A stretch of DNA of 64,000 nucleotides. Source: Polytrichum commune. Lineage: Eukaryota; Streptophyta; Polytrichopsida; Polytrichales; Polytrichaceae. Location: positions 45,908,440 to 45,972,439 of the forward strand of contig OX485807.1 of NCBI GenBank assembly GCA_950295325.1. Reading direction: 5' to 3'. Of the stretch, positions 12,893 to 26,735 are shown piece after piece. A program made the position numbers and the translations under genes. Position 1 is the first letter of the stretch. Every line of letters begins with the position of its first letter. The notes beneath the pieces are model-generated. The model was not told the DNA's origin and did no database searches. It was given only the letters and a program-made list of their open reading frames with translations.

Positions 12893-15800
12893 AAGCACCC
12901 TATTATGTTTATTGGACATAGCTTTCTAGAATGAGAATTTAAGGATTACAGTCATCATAAATTGAATATTTGTGAGTTTAGCCCCAACATCACCACATTG
13001 AGGACGAAAGAAATGCTTATTGAAGAGTAAAGTAAGGCATATGTGATTTGTGGAGCACAAAACTCGATGCATGGATGACTCCCATCGTCCACACTACATG
13101 GTTTTAAATTTTACCATACTTTGCGACATTTTATCGCCAAACAAATAGAAATGTCACTGTGACTTTGTTCCAGTAATATAATAGATAACTCGGCTCACAT
13201 ATTCCCATATGACAAAACACACATGCAAACTACTTGACCGTTCGACATGAAAGTGGTCGTATGCTCACCTTGAAGTACTCTTGAATATTCTTCTCAACAT
13301 AAATTAGTCTTGGCGCCACGTTAACTTAACTCAATGTGAGATTTGACATTTTTCAAACTAGGCATTGTTCAAAACTCCAAGCCTCGGTTCCCAAAGCTAG
13401 CAAAAGGAGGCAACTAACGTGGTAATACAACACCTACATGCACTCCCCCGAATATATGTTATTGATTCCATTCAGCATAAGAGCATGCAATTGCAACCCC
13501 TTTAAACATCAAATCTCTTAAAATCTCTTGAAATCATGATATAGGAACATCTTGGCGGTTGATTTCTAAGACACGCTCTGAAACCAGGGATATCGACTTC
13601 AAACTTTTGGTTGGAAACCACACCGAAAGCCAAAAAGAAAGTTTCCCTTTTCTAAAACTGCATACTGCTGGGAAAAAAAGAATACATCCTTTAACCATAG
13701 CAGGATAGAAAATATTAAACTATGTGTGAAGATAAAGGATGAGAACATCAGTGAAACCCTCGTCCCTCCAAAAACAATGACAGTCCAAAAAATCTTGATA
13801 GATTAGAAGACAGGGACACAAAATATATATAGTCCTTCTCGACTTCCACCTATGTTGCTATACAAGATTCAACCTCGTACAAAATGCTAAAATAATGAGA
13901 ATGGAAGTAGGAGTTTACATGAGTCATGAGACTAACGAAACTTGGGATGTTTGGCGTTAGATTGCCGTGAGCATATCTACAACTTGATGCAACAAAAAGC
14001 TCTCGACAGACTTGCAGATCCCACACTCCTTACCTCTCCAAATCCTCCACATCTACATCATCTTGCTCTTGAGAAAAAACATAATTAACCGTTCGCCTCC
14101 GCCAAGCTAGGTGTTGAGGCCCGACATGAAAGTCAAAGTGCAATGGAATCCATCAATGTCTGATAAGTTGGAGATGGTGGGGAGGAGCTCACTTTACAGC
14201 AGCTAGAAAACGCATGTGCAAGTTTGGGCGGAGCCTCACACATTAGGTTCAGCATGCCAGCTTCAGCGGTGCATCAATTTTGGACAAAGAGATAAAGTGA
14301 GACTAAACTGAAGAAGTAGATCTGTCACTTAAGTTTAGTTGAAACTTGGTAAATGGGGCCACCACATATATGCATCTTCATCATTCACATGTGCCGCTCT
14401 TTCCTCCTCACAAACTCTAAAGTTTGTCACCTCTATTCCCACAACTAGGATAATGGTGCGTGTACCGATTTCACTTGCTAGATACTTCAAAACATCCGCA
14501 TGAATCGGGATTTAATTAAACCCAACTTGCATTCCTTACACCAAAAATGACCCTCATCTAACCACCTTAACCGAACTGCCCACCCTAATGCTCTCAATGG
14601 CAGGATCAAACTTCAAGAGATTGCTAGTTTAACACGAAATGATGCAACATCACCATGTACAACAACTAAGCGCTTTGAAACCTTCAAGTATGTCCCAACT
14701 TCATCACCATAGATTGCATCCATACTCAAGTTGTACCCAAAACTTATAAAATCATCAATGTTGGTTGCATAGTCAGGAGTTTGAATCAATACAACAAGCA
14801 TCACATTTCCTCAAACGTTGTCCAATGTCCGAGTATAAAAATAGGTGTTCCATCCAATGGATCATGTGTCTGCTCAACAACAAGCAACATGGATGCATGT
14901 TCTCATGCTCAAGATCCTGTGAGACACATTTCTAGTGAATCATATCGTACTCCATACCCACAAAATTCAAAGGCTTGATAAATTTCCTATTACTTATGAG
15001 AATAGTGCAAATATCCTAACTTGTTTGATATTCCTCTAGTTGCAATATAAGAACTGCTTGGTTCTCCGACTTGCACACTAAAAGGAAGGCCATCTTAGTA
15101 ATAATAAGGTCTCCAACAATCACTACTATATTGTTGGTGTATCAAAAATTTGTTTCTTGGGTTATTTTTGAAGTCACATGCTTATCTCACCAATGCAAAC
15201 CAAACAGTATCCAAAACCTTAGTGCCCACCAAAATTTGAGAGAGAGGCACCTTCTATACCGTAGCACCATAGCTTGTTGGTGCACAAATAATTCGCAAAT
15301 AAAAAACCAAAAAAAATGGGAAATTATGAACCCAATCAAACGAATAAGTGAAAATTTATACTAGGAAAAACTAGTTTATGGAAATTTTGGACTCTTCTAA
15401 GCTCCAACCACGTCAACGCGCCATAAGTGGTTGCACGCTAACATGTTAATGGCTCGGCGCCCTACTCACTCAAAGCGGCAAACTCTCTTTATATATCCAC
15501 CTCCTTCTCCTCCTTGCTAATAGGGATAAAAGCAAAATCTATCCGTCTTTGTTTTGGTGCCATTTCTAACGCTCTTCTCACACATGTCAAATTGCAAATA
15601 CATACAAAAGACCTAACACATACACTGTGCAAAGACAAACAAGATGCCACACTAAGTAAGGTAAAGGTGGATACTTAGGTTTAAGGCCAAGAAGCGGCCA
15701 CAAATGAATCAAAAAACAACAACCTATTTCCAGTACTAGTGGACCTTACCCAAAAATAATAAATAAATAAATCATAAGATTGACAAATTTTCATAAATCA

Positions 15801-18800
15801 TATTTTAGGTTGACGAACCTCATTTTTCAATTATTAAATAAATATTCGTTTCGAGGTGCACGAGCCAACTATGGTGCTACGGTACCCCTTCCCGCCCTCA
15901 AAAATCAAGTGACCGCAAACTCTACAAGGTTATTTCTCTTTCCCTATAATTGGTGGCCAATGCATATTTATTATAAACATTTGAAGATTTCATGGGTGCA
16001 ATGAGCACATGGAATGGGCCAAAAACTTTGAAAGCCGGTTCCTTATTGATTGAAACATTTAATGGTCATTGTTCGCTTGCTCTAGATCGTGTGTCAAGGT
16101 ACACTATTTGAATTTTCAAAGGGGTGTGAGCAAAAATCCACACCTAGTTGGTCCTACCATGGTCACCACAAGGTTGAAATTTGTGTAGTCAAGTAACAAT
16201 TGTGGCAAGTTGGGGTTTGTGAGGAGATATGTCCAAATCTAACCAAAATTCAGACAAAGAGGAAGCCGCAAAATCCAGGGTCAGAATGTTGAGATACTTA
16301 CATTAAACATTTCTCGCTTCCAGGTTACAAGTGGCCCGCGCTAATACAAATCAAAATTATCTAGATTCTTCCCTCTTGTGAGCCCAAAATGGGTGTTGAC
16401 ATGTGACCTTATGCTTAAGAAGTATTAGAATTAGGATTGGACCCTAGGATTATTTATTTAAAACGCAAAAAGAGTGTGAGTCTTAGTTTAGTGTTAGGAT
16501 CAAGAGCAATGACAAGTGTGGGAGCTAGGATTATAGAGGAATGCCCTGGGGTGGATTGAAATGGCTTAGAATTGGTGAAGTGTGAATCAGTTGAAATTAG
16601 ATTAACACTTGAGGGCCTTAGGCCTAGGGTGCTGAATTTTTATGGCCTTGTTAGGATATGATGGTGCCCATTTTAGGTAGGATGGCATACCGGTTTCGTG
16701 ACTTTTTGAATAAGGATGAGGTGGGAACTGGATTCTCGGATCCGGGTATGGGAAGGTTCGGTGACGGAAGGTCGATCTGGCTCTCGGGGACAGGGGGCTC
16801 ACACACACAGGGGCGCGGCAGAAACAGGGGAGAGAGGTGTGCGGCGGAGAGCTGGAAGGGAGAGGATGCGGTGAAGTTGAGGTGGGCATCCACTACTTCG
16901 GCTACAGGGAGGCAAGAATGGGCATAGAGGGAGGTGCACTGCAATGAGGATTAGCTGCATCCTCAACAGGCGGCTGAGGGGATCACAGAAATGTGAAGGA
17001 GGGAATCTGCATTCGGGGTGCGTGGCATGAGCTCCTCCTCCCACATTGGCAGCAATGCCAATACTGGTTCCTCCCCCCTCTGACTAGTTTTTGAAGTGGA
17101 GAAACAAAATGATAATGCAGGGGAGAAGAGAGGCGAGGAAGAGCATTCGCACTCTGTGCTGGGATTGCCACCCGGACAGGAGATCACAGGTTTGGCAGAG
17201 GGCTGCTAATTTCTGCTGATGGCCGCACAAGAACAGCGCAGCAAGGATCCACCTACTGGCAACGACCTCGCGCTGATTTCAGAGTGGGAGGGGGGAATGC
17301 CTCATCAGATTACGGCTACAGGGAGTAAGGAATTCGAATGGTCGGCAGCAGCGTTGGCTGCTCTGCCCTAGTGGTGCGGACGAGGAGGAAGGAGTGAGGG
17401 ATGGGGAGCCTGATGGGCTGCCACAGCTTGGATTGAGAGAAATAGAGGTGGGACTGCCAGGAAATCAGAAGCGAAGAAGCTGAATTGCGGGAGGGGATGG
17501 CTAAGTGAACTGGGAGTCAAATTTGGTGTTGTGAAGGCAAGGTGTTGCATTGGCAGAGGAGGAAGAAGGATCAGTAAGTGTGGCTAGAGAAAAATCTAAC
17601 TGCCGCGGCCAACAGTGGCTCTGGAACTGCCACAGTAGTTGGTATGTGGACTGTTGGGGGAGTAGCCTTGGAAGTACTGGTAGGACCGGTTGAGACCAAG
17701 AAGGGCTCTACAGAAGAGTGGGAATGCTCTCAGAGCTGGGATTAAAGAAATGGCAAGTCAGCTGCTAGGGGAAGGGGAGTTAATCGGCATACCACAGTAC
17801 ACTAATTTGACTAGAGCTGGAAGGGGAATTGGAACCGAGCAGTGAAGAGGAAGAAAAGGACAGTTAGAGTAGTTAGGTGCAGTGTTTAGTCAATATGAAT
17901 GTAATAAATAAAAAAATAAAAACGAATGTCAATGTGCTTGTATGACTCTATTCAATTATAAAGGGTGTTCACACATTAATTTCATTTAATGTGCATCACA
18001 AGAGTTGGTGGTAGAGGGGGAGTGATTTAGGATAGTGTGAGCTTGGAGCCTTCGCCCGGACTACGACGCTAAGGGGTGGAGGTTTCGGGCTAACACCTAT
18101 CCATTAGAACTTGCAAAAACACACAAATGAGTTTGTTAACCTATATCGGAAGGGTTCAACCCATCAATAACTATCGCAACCGGAGTGTGATGAGACATAC
18201 TGGAACACTCAATCACAAAACTCAACGACCCTTATCTCTAAACCCACCACCAAAAACCTAATGAAATCCACATACATAATGACATAAAATACCGCACATG
18301 TCTGATTCTAAACAAAAGAAAGCTAGACCACCAATGACCAAAGCGTTCAACTTATAAGGCTCCGCTAGTTAAGATCCAACACTTGATTTCCACAACCGTC
18401 ATTAACATTCAAGTCCAACTCATAAGCACTAGATTCGAAATACGAGAACTAAACAGATGGCGATTCACTACGTCTCCTCCAACATGTTTACGGTAGAGGA
18501 GCATGGCTAGGGCTCTATTCCACCTTTGAAGGTACTCTATTACCATTGCCCGATCGCAAAGGTCGCCTCATTCCTCAACAAAACCCGTAAGTAGTCCAAA
18601 ATTGCAACTACAACATCAAGTTTGTCAGTATGCTCTATGCCACTGCAACGGACTGTGTAAATTGCACAAGTACTTGAACAACGACAGGTCTCGTCTATCA
18701 TTCGGCACAACACGTCAACAAGCTTGTCTCACACATGAAACCCTCCCACCCACGAGCACAAAGATAGATCCAGGGCAGAAGGCAGAACCTGCGTTCTCTG

Positions 18801-19320
18801 TGAAGCTTCAGTTGTAAGTGCTCACTTAAGCTGCACAAGATGGATCCGGCAATGCGCACAGCAGGCACTTGGAAGTTGGAAGTTCAGATAATTAGAACAT
18901 CATCACTTGGGAAGGAGAGCGCACTCCACCACATGCAGTGTCTGGAAGGTGATTCGCAAGCCATTAGGGAGGAGTTGTAACTTAAGTACAGTAGCAATGC
19001 TCACTTCCCGACACAAGTACACTACTAAATATGATATTTAGCACTACATTGCAGTTAACAATTGCTATTGAGCAAGACGATTAGAATTGATAATACTAAA
19101 TCTTGTATTCAGTGTGGTAGTCGGAGGATGGCAGATGCAACTAGGCCTGGATAGAACTGTTCCCCCACGCGGTGTCTTGGGACATGATCAGTAAACTCCA
19201 ATTTCTAAGAGCTTTTGGCGGCCCTCCTTACACTGCAACCACAATTCACGCATTGACATGATCGAATATGTAAAAGTTACGCAATCACGTAGTTCACAAC
19301 ATTACTCAATCATGTGGGTC
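12893..19320. other. Gene-poor DNA with a GC-rich patch
   Basis: No gene can be supported. Frames are short and lack domain motifs. A GC- and purine-rich patch at about 16,640-17,650 has overlapping frames on both strands (proline/serine-rich on the minus strand), which is what composition alone produces. It could be part of a decayed retrotransposon or an untranslated first exon, but nothing in it decides this. Confidence 0.4.
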
Positions 19321-19322
19321 GG

Positions 19323-19475
19323 TTCCATGACCCCGGACTATGTTAATTGAATTCCATGACCCCGGACTATGTCGATTGAATTCCATGACCCTAGACTATC
19401 TCAATTGAATACCATGACCCTAGACTATCCCAATTGAATACCATGACCCCGGACTATGTCAATTGGATTCCATGG
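19323..19475. repeat. Tandem repeat, about 31-bp unit, five copies
   Basis: Five successive copies of a unit reading roughly TTCCATGACCCCGGACTATG followed by TCAATTGAA, differing at a few sites (CCCGG versus CCTAG). Probably a minisatellite; no coding potential. Confidence 0.85.
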
Positions 19476-19971
19476 GCCCCCGAAAAAAGTGGGAATATTC
19501 ATTTATTATTCGTACATTTAGGATGAACTTCAAAATTTGGGTGGAGTTAAACTCTTGGCACTATGCGTAGGGTTCACTATTCATCCTAGTAATATTCGCA
19601 AGAAATGTTGTTCATCTCAATATTATTCCCTGAAATTACTATTCATAGCAAAACTATCATTGAAAATACTTACACTATTCATAATATTCTTAATATTCAT
19701 ATTGGCATTATTCATTATTCGTTCTAGCGTGAGTTTCTTCCTAATTTTTTAAGTTTCTTCCCATGAAGGTAAGATAGTGGAGGTGCATTGTTAGATGATA
19801 AATATAGAATGGAACACAACCATGTAGCTGAATAATGGGCAATTAGAAGTTTTTGCATGATCTAATTTTGACCCAAGAAATTTTACATGGGTAAAGAGGC
19901 AACCTATACACAAAGGCAACCTTTTTAAACACATTAGTGTGCACAAAATAGTCCTACTAGTGTGGGTGGAG

Positions 19972-21259
19972 AAGTAGAGTGGAAATAATTAGTATGGCCA
20001 CCTTAATTGTCTACTAGGGTTGGAAATAACGTTGGTCCACCTCCGCCACATCATGATTCACTACTAAGGAAAGGTGGGGCAAGGGGCACCGGAATGACAT
20101 TTAGACGACACCGTTCTAGCCAATCTAATGCCCCCTCCCCACCTCACTTTAGCTAAGCCTAACAATATGTTCTAAAATCACAGCCTTCACACCATCGAAA
20201 TTATCTAGTGCCGAGCCTTGTTGGCAAAGACGTGGCATGGTTTAAAAGTGGAGGCTTTAAGCCCCAAGCACCGACCCTCCCATAGGTACCTAAACATGAG
20301 GCAAGAATTTTGGGCCTTTAAAAGTGTCGCCTCCCGCCCTTGTGATTGGTTGCCTTTAGTCTTAGCTATGAGGGCACGAGGAGCTTCATTAACAAAAACT
20401 GATGGTAAGATAGATGAGTAGTAAGGCATTTGGGGATGGGACAAAAACTATCCAACATATATTGCTTGGTAGATAAAACAATGACCATGTGTGAAAGCTA
20501 CTTAATTAAAACCTACTCAACAATCTCTGGAGCAAGTTCTTGTAGATGCATTGGGATAGCCGGACACCTCCGCTATAACCAAGGGAGCTTTGCCCAATTT
20601 TCAGGAAAGACTTTGGTTATTTGGTAAAGTCGGGTGGGGAGGGGGCATAACAAATAATAGATTTGAAGTGGGGTAAGCCTTGGCCATGTCAAACCCATGT
20701 TGTCTTGGACACGGTCTATTGCCAAGGTGGGGATAAGTTTACACTTAAATCATGGTGCATATATCATCTAGGAGGACTACAAGGCCGATAAGTGTCAAAG
20801 TCTTTGCACATTCTTCGGAGCACTATTCCGGGCCTTTGCTTTTCCATTCACTATGGGCAAATCAATTTCTACCAACAAGTATTCTTCAAAACTCACAGTT
20901 ACCTTTGACAGTAACTTGCATGAAGTTCAAAAACATTGACGGCTCGTCAGGTCACAAGATCGTGTGTTAATAATACATGTCTCCCTTGGGTAAAAACATT
21001 CACTATATATGACATTTACTGTCACTTGTTGTTTGGAATTATGCAATGCTATATCTTTCCATTGCTAATACAACTTTTTACCAAGTAAAGTTGTTAACGT
21101 TCTGAAATGTCCAAACCACCAATTTGACTTGGTAAAGTATGGAATATACAGTATATAGATATAGCATCGCATGATTCCAAATAGTAAGTGACACCAAATA
21201 TCATATTTAATGCAGTAATCGCTTGCATCTTGTATTGAGGGTCGCCATTTCCTTCTTTG
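19972..21259 (+). repeat. Dispersed repeat A, copy 1 (inverted copy at window end)
   Basis: This segment is repeated in reverse orientation from about 62,700 to beyond the end of the window, with high similarity (for example the 72-codon frame at 20,752 and its match at 63,213-63,016 on the minus strand share most residues). Homology runs from AGTAGAGTGGAAATAATTAG (left) to GCCATTTCCTTC (right). Frames inside are conserved between copies only because the DNA is; none shows a known domain. It is probably a transposable-element copy whose termini I could not define. Confidence 0.7.
21003..21210. mobile_element. Fold-back MITE inside repeat A
   Basis: The two halves are imperfect inverted copies of each other: ACTGTCACTTGTTGTTTGGA near the left is matched by TCCAAATAGTAAGTGACACC near the right, and the similarity continues inward through GCAATGCTATATC and TTACCAAGT. 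The segment could fold into one long hairpin of about 200 nt. The equivalent hairpin in the other copy lies at about 62,750-62,965. No coding capacity. Confidence 0.7.
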
Positions 21260-21388
21260 CAAGGGCCAGCCCGACCATTCACATCAAGTCGTGCAGAAAA
21301 CGGAGCCACACTGCATTTACACATGGATATTGTACTTATAAGTGGCTGTATCCAGGTATTAAACACATGGAACACGTAATTTCTTTCA

Positions 21389-21412
21389 TCCATCCATCCA
21401 TCCATCCATGCA
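21389..21412. repeat. Microsatellite (CATC)n
   Basis: Short run of tandem CATC units (about five to six copies). It translates as MDGWMDE in a minus-strand frame, which is an artefact. Confidence 0.9.
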
Positions 21413-22259
21413 ACAGACCGAATCCACAATACACAGCATGGACTATAAGTTAAGCACATAAGGTACAAATACCATGACCCATGAAAATAAGGTGATTCGC
21501 ATCGAAGATCTGGTCTGACAGTCATGAGATAATTTTTCAAGATAGACGAGAAGGATTCACGAAGAATGCACATTGTTTCATATTTTTCTGCCTTGTACAA
21601 AAAAATCCATAATTTTTCAAAGGGGAAAGTTTGTCCAACCTCCTACTCATTCACTAGATTCTCCCTACACCGAACCAGTGATCGGGGAGATTTTTGGGCA
21701 TAATCCGTTGAGATCCTAGTGTTTGCAAGTCCAACCGGTTACATGTTGACATCCTTCGGTTTTCCTTTATTAAATTGGGGTATATTCTATAAATTCCTCT
21801 AACGCGATCGGTAATTTTCCTGCAGTCTTGAACTTCAACCGGTTATTTCTCAAACTCAACCGGTTCATCTGTAACTAACTGCCGGTTCTCCCCGATCATA
21901 GCACCGAACACAGTACTTTGCATTTCCATACAGAACATCGTCTAAATCGGTTACCTCATGAGTACTTTAACACTTGAATCCCATTGGCTACACTAAGTGT
22001 ACACGCATTGAAGTTGCAGCTGAACCATGATCGGTTTTAGAAATGGCACTTCAGCATTATGATGGAGGTCTAGTGTATGGCTAGAGGGTGGTTAAGCGCT
22101 TATGGTGTTTCTACCTTATATAGTTCACATAGATAATGCAATCCATGTAGGGGTGATGGATGTAGGTTATAAAGGTCCATGATGGCCTCCAGACCATGGG
22201 CATAAGATGATGACGAGGACAATCAACAAACTTCCAAAAGGCATATTATCTCTTTCAAT

Positions 22260-22594
22260 CTCGGGGGGGGCAGTGTGTTAAAAAGTTAAGGATATAGGTG
22301 CGAACAACCACTATTTTATGGGGGGGTATTACTTTCAATTCTCTTCTTTTTTTCACATGCTATCATTATGTAAATTTCTACTTTGGGTTAATAGAAAAAT
22401 GGCTTGCATTACTTATAATTCCAAATTACCTATTATTCCATACCCTATAGTACTTTAAAGATGTCCAGTGCCATTTTTGATACCCTATATTACTCTTAAG
22501 TCCATTTATAATTTTTAGCCCCCATGTTTTTTAAATACCCTATCATTTGTTCGCACGTATATTGCTACTCCAACCAATGACTACCCCCCCCGAG
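22260..22594. mobile_element. hAT-like MITE with poly-G/poly-C ends, copy 1
   Basis: 335-bp element beginning CTCGGGGGGGG and ending CCCCCCCCGAG, flanked by a perfect 8-bp target duplication CTTTCAAT (22,252-22,259 and 22,595-22,602). An 8-bp duplication is typical of hAT transposons. The interior is AT-rich and non-coding. It is about the same length as, and nearly identical to, the element at 53.5 kb. Confidence 0.85.
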
Positions 22595-23454
22595 CTTTCA
22601 ATCCAATCCGAATTAATTCAACATTCTCCACTGAAATTTTTGATGGGCATTTATATGGTGGCATCGTACGTATGGTTTTTATTTACTGCCATCATGGTGA
22701 ACAAGTTTTGTATCCTAATTACGTAGAAGTATTTCTAAGCTTGACCACTAAAGAACGCAAGTGCTTAGGATCTTTAAAATGAACCACAACACACATAGTT
22801 TTCTTGATGAAATGTTGAATACATATGTCACATGTCAACTTTGACAGGCTAGTTGCAAGCTGGAACCGGGTGTTAAGATCTACTCTACAAGTTAGGGATC
22901 TACTATGATTTTGAACCTAATACTGAAGTATTCTGCATCTTTCAGTTTATCACTTACTATTACATATTAAGAACCGGTTATATCTTCGTTATGGAGATTC
23001 TGGTTCATTTTCTACATCAAATTGATCTTACCACTTCTTACTATCTGCATAATCGTGCCAAACAGGGGGCATGTTGAATCGATAAGTTGTTGCATTTAAA
23101 GAGTGTGAAATACTTCCACACAAAATAGTTGTGGGTGAATGAAGCATCAGTGAACCGGGAGTTTATGGGTTTATTGAGTATATAATGCACTATATGAGAT
23201 TTCAATACATGTAAATTACTACATCACACTTGCAATGTCTTGCATTCAAATGATTCGCATGGTATTAATTGCCCTTCACATATGTTCATCATGTCCAAGA
23301 TTTTGAGATCATGTATATGGTGTTGAAAGAATAGAAAATATTCCCAAGTCCACATGCTCAAATACACAAAGAACCTAAATGAGATATCTAAGTCGATCAC
23401 AATTCAGGAAATAATTGCATGCAAAAGATTGTCTAGTAATCCTACATGCATATA

Positions 23455-25080
23455 CACCCTAACCTTGATAATATCACACTTGTTAATAGAACACCTTGAT
23501 ATTGTCACCTAAAAGTTTGAAACCGATTTCCATAGTGTAAAACTCCCTCGTTATTATCACTATCACCCTTGATAATGTCACATTTTTTTTTCAAAATTTG
23601 TAGTTTAAGTGTGATAATAACAAGTAACATGGATGAAAAAAGGCCGGATGGACAACAAATTCTATGGATGACGTCGGCATCTTCACCTGCTTCCGCTTGA
23701 ATCTTGGGTTCTTGAATCTTGAATCTCATGTGCCGAAGAAGCAACGGTTTCTCTCGCAGATCAACTTCTCGCAGCTCCGCCTGCATCGTATGCTCTCTCC
23801 TCTCGCAGCTCCACACACCGCTCTGCCCCTCATCTTCTTGCCGCTCTCCTCAACAAACTGTTGCATCCACAAGGTTTCTTCCTAAATGGTACTTTTGAAG
23901 CTTTGAGGCTTGTTGAATCAGTTCGGTGTTGAAGACCTTGTAATTGATTTCTATGTTTCAAACTTAGATTGTTGGCATTCATTCTATGGCATTTTCAGAG
24001 AATTGCATTGTGAGGTGGAAGTTGATCAATCGGTGGTTCCTGAGGATTTTGTGGCTGCCGTTGAAGATGGCGCACACATGGTAAGCACCTTAGTTGCATT
24101 CCTTCAGTAGCCATTTCCAATGTCGATAAATGCCTCTTAACCTTGAAGATTTAGAGCTGGTAAAACATTTCCGAGAAGCAATTTGCTGGAGCTGCATGCT
24201 TTCGCATTAGACACACCTTCAAGATTGTAAATTCTAAGAAGTTTCAAGCTATGCTATGGTGTGTGGCGGCATGGCATGAATTAGATGATCAAACCATTAG
24301 AAATTGTTGGAGAAAGTCTGCCATATTGCTTGCAGAGTGGAATGCAGATATGAACAATCTTGATGAACATATGAAGTCCAAAATGGAGGAAGCAACTTTG
24401 GAATTGGGTAGACTCATCGCCACATTAAATTTGGGTTTGGATGTTGAAGGCAAGCCTGTAGAAAAGCTTTGTCCTTTGGAGTACATAAACATGGAAGGTG
24501 AAGATGATTTTGAGGTGGAATTTTCTACTGAGGAGCTTGTGCAATTAGTGCAAGATGGCGAACATGTTCTTGATTCCATGGAAGTGGACCCATTGATTGT
24601 TGATAGCAGTGATGATGAGTCTAAAGTAGTAAAGCTAAGCGATGCACAAAAATATGCTAAAGATGTTTTGAATTTTATGGCTAGCCAAGGTTCTCAGATT
24701 TTCAGCACTCATGAGTTGTTAGAAATGGAAAAAATCCATGACAAACTCATTAGAATTGGTGTTGCACATTTAACATCAACAAAACAATGTGACATTAGAA
24801 GCTTCTTTGTCTCTAGTGAGAGGTCTTTACCTGATCTCAATGACACATTATGATGTGCTCTTGTTGTTATTCACAATTTTGAATTAGATTTTACATTCAA
24901 AAACATTGAAGTCTCGTATTTGTTATTTTAAAAAAAAATTGTAATTATATTTTGATTTTCTACTTATTTTTTGATAATATCACATTATGCACAAAATGTG
25001 ACATTATCAAGTACGTCACACCTTGTTTATATCACACTTTTTGGTGAAACGGAGGGTGTGACATTATCAAGGTTAGGGTG
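23455..25080 (+). mobile_element. Pogo/Tigger-like element M1 (intact ends)
   Basis: 1,626-bp element with terminal inverted repeats CACCCTAACCTTGATAATAT at the left and the matching GACATTATCAAGGTTAGGGTG at the right, with TA on both sides (23,453-23,454 and 25,081-25,082), the expected Tc1/mariner/pogo target duplication. Subterminal TGTCACA/TGTGACA motifs recur near both ends. The only transposase-related part is a C-terminal remnant (24,251-24,853), so M1 is probably non-autonomous. A nearly identical inverted copy, M2, lies at 32,995-59,739 and is split by the 25-kb element; M1 is therefore its empty-site reference. Confidence 0.88.
24251..24853 (+). pseudogene. Tigger/pogo-like transposase C-terminal remnant (in M1)
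   Basis: Open frame of 200 codons whose start reads AWHELDDQTIRNCWRKSAIL. This W..(V/L)...TI.NCW.K pattern is typical of the region just after the DDE domain of Tigger-type transposases (inference from the family pattern). It continues through an acidic section (VDSSDDESK) to ERSLPDLNDTL. The DDE catalytic core and the N-terminal DNA-binding domain are absent from M1, so it cannot encode an active transposase. The same frame in M2 is broken by the 25-kb insertion. Confidence 0.65.
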
Positions 25081-25710
25081 TAAGTTGTTTCAGGTTTTGA
25101 CTCTTTTTTACATAGAGCCTAGAAATGAATGCCCTTTCAACTTTGAAGTCGACATGAACACCATTTGACTTAAGGAGAAGCTTTCAATACAGTAGACTTT
25201 TGGTAGGGTCTATGCATGTGAGATTTGGGCAAACCAACCCATACACTCGTTCCTTATTGGATGCCTAAACCCTTGCCTCCAAGGAACGAGTGTACGGGTT
25301 GTTTCGCCCCAACCATATGTGTGATCATTTAAAGAGAAAAACGATCTTTACTTTGACCTCTTATAACTTTCCCATCTCAACTAGAACCTAGCTAGAATGG
25401 TGTCTATAATATCTTGAGCACATAGTCTAATCTCATTGTAATACGTGCCTCTTAATGTCCATGCTCAATATAATGCACACGTCTTCCGAGAGTCCATTCT
25501 TGATTACAACAAGCTTTGTCATAATACATATAACGTCTCACCTCGATAATACAACACCTCAATTATACAACACATTTCCCATCGACCAAAGTTTCTAGTG
25601 TTGATTCACCCCCATATTACAACTACAACGCTCGTACAATTTTAAGCCTAATTTGTCATATAATAGACGTAATTGATGTGCATGAGTAGTGGGACCCACA
25701 CAAAAACAAT

Positions 25711-26735
25711 TTGCTTTGGGATTGGGGAGATGTTCTAGTTCAAGCTCCTAACCTACACTTGAAGAGACTCAAGCAAATATCTTTGTCGGATTTAATGAAA
25801 TCAATTATCTTAGGATACAAAAAATCCTCACTATCGGGATACACTAAAACCCATACTGTCTTCAATGCCAGCTTATGGGCATCCTTGTCGAGGACGGCGG
25901 AAAATAGGGGGTTGGGGCCCTTAGCTTCAAGCTCAATTGCGTGTGGTGGTTTGCAAACAGAATGACATAGATGGCATTAGAGGCATTTGATAGTTGGATG
26001 ATGGACATTTTTGCTACTAGTTCCCTTAAGCATGTTGGTAGTGATGAATCATATGGTTATTCGACCTTACAATTGAGCAATATTACTATTGCTTTCTTAC
26101 CACCTAGTGTTACAAGTGTGGTACAACCCTTAAATCAAGTATTAATTGCTTTATTCAAAGTTCAAGATAAGAAGAAGCTTTTGTAATGGGATTTCTCACA
26201 ACTTGATTCTTCTACAAGTCATGAAGACTTGAGGAAAGTAGTGCCTATTGTAAGGCATGCTATTATGTGGACCTCTCAAGTGTGGAGAGATATATATCCC
26301 CAAATGATACGAAACAATTGGAGGATGTCCAAAAACTTACCTGCAAATTGGAGTGTCGATTTTGTCATGGATGATGGACATGAAAAATCGAGAATAAAAG
26401 AATCAGCAAATCAATTGGCAAGTCTAATTTCATCTTCGTATCTTGGAAGCGAAGAAATGCCTATTAAAGAATATGTGTAGTTCATAGGGGAGGAAATTGT
26501 TGATGCAGAGTACAATATGGTTGAGTTGACGGATTTGGTATGGGGTAGAGAAGTCCATTTGGATTTATATTTGAATGAAGAGTCAATGGAGGTAAATGAT
26601 GTGGATGACCATCCAACACCAATAGTCAAGTTTCCTCAAGCCCATGAGTATGCCCAATTATTATTGATTTTGCAGTGGAGCAGTCTTTGGAGTTTTAGTT
26701 GCACATGTGATGAACATGCAATCTTTTATGGATAA
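25711..26735 (+). pseudogene. Second decayed Tigger/pogo-like transposase
   Basis: Three separate open frames carry transposase-like text. At 26,055-26,186 it reads TIAFLPPSVTSVVQPLNQVLI, matching the conserved LPP..TS..QPLDQG block of DDE Tigger transposases. It is followed after a stop by a C-terminal part (26,229-26,480, TSQVWRDIYPQMIRNNWRMS) and a diverged tail (26,517-26,735, DDHPTPIVKFPQAHEYAQLL). The catalytic Asp residues are not recognisable and stops and frame changes break the gene. The stretch near 25,535 (CACCTCGATAATACAACACC) resembles a pogo-type terminal repeat, but I could not match the far end confidently. Confidence 0.6.

Noticed and set aside
16602-17550. Proline/serine-rich frames in the GC-rich patch
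   Set aside because: Overlapping frames on both strands, no domain, no splice support; explained by composition.
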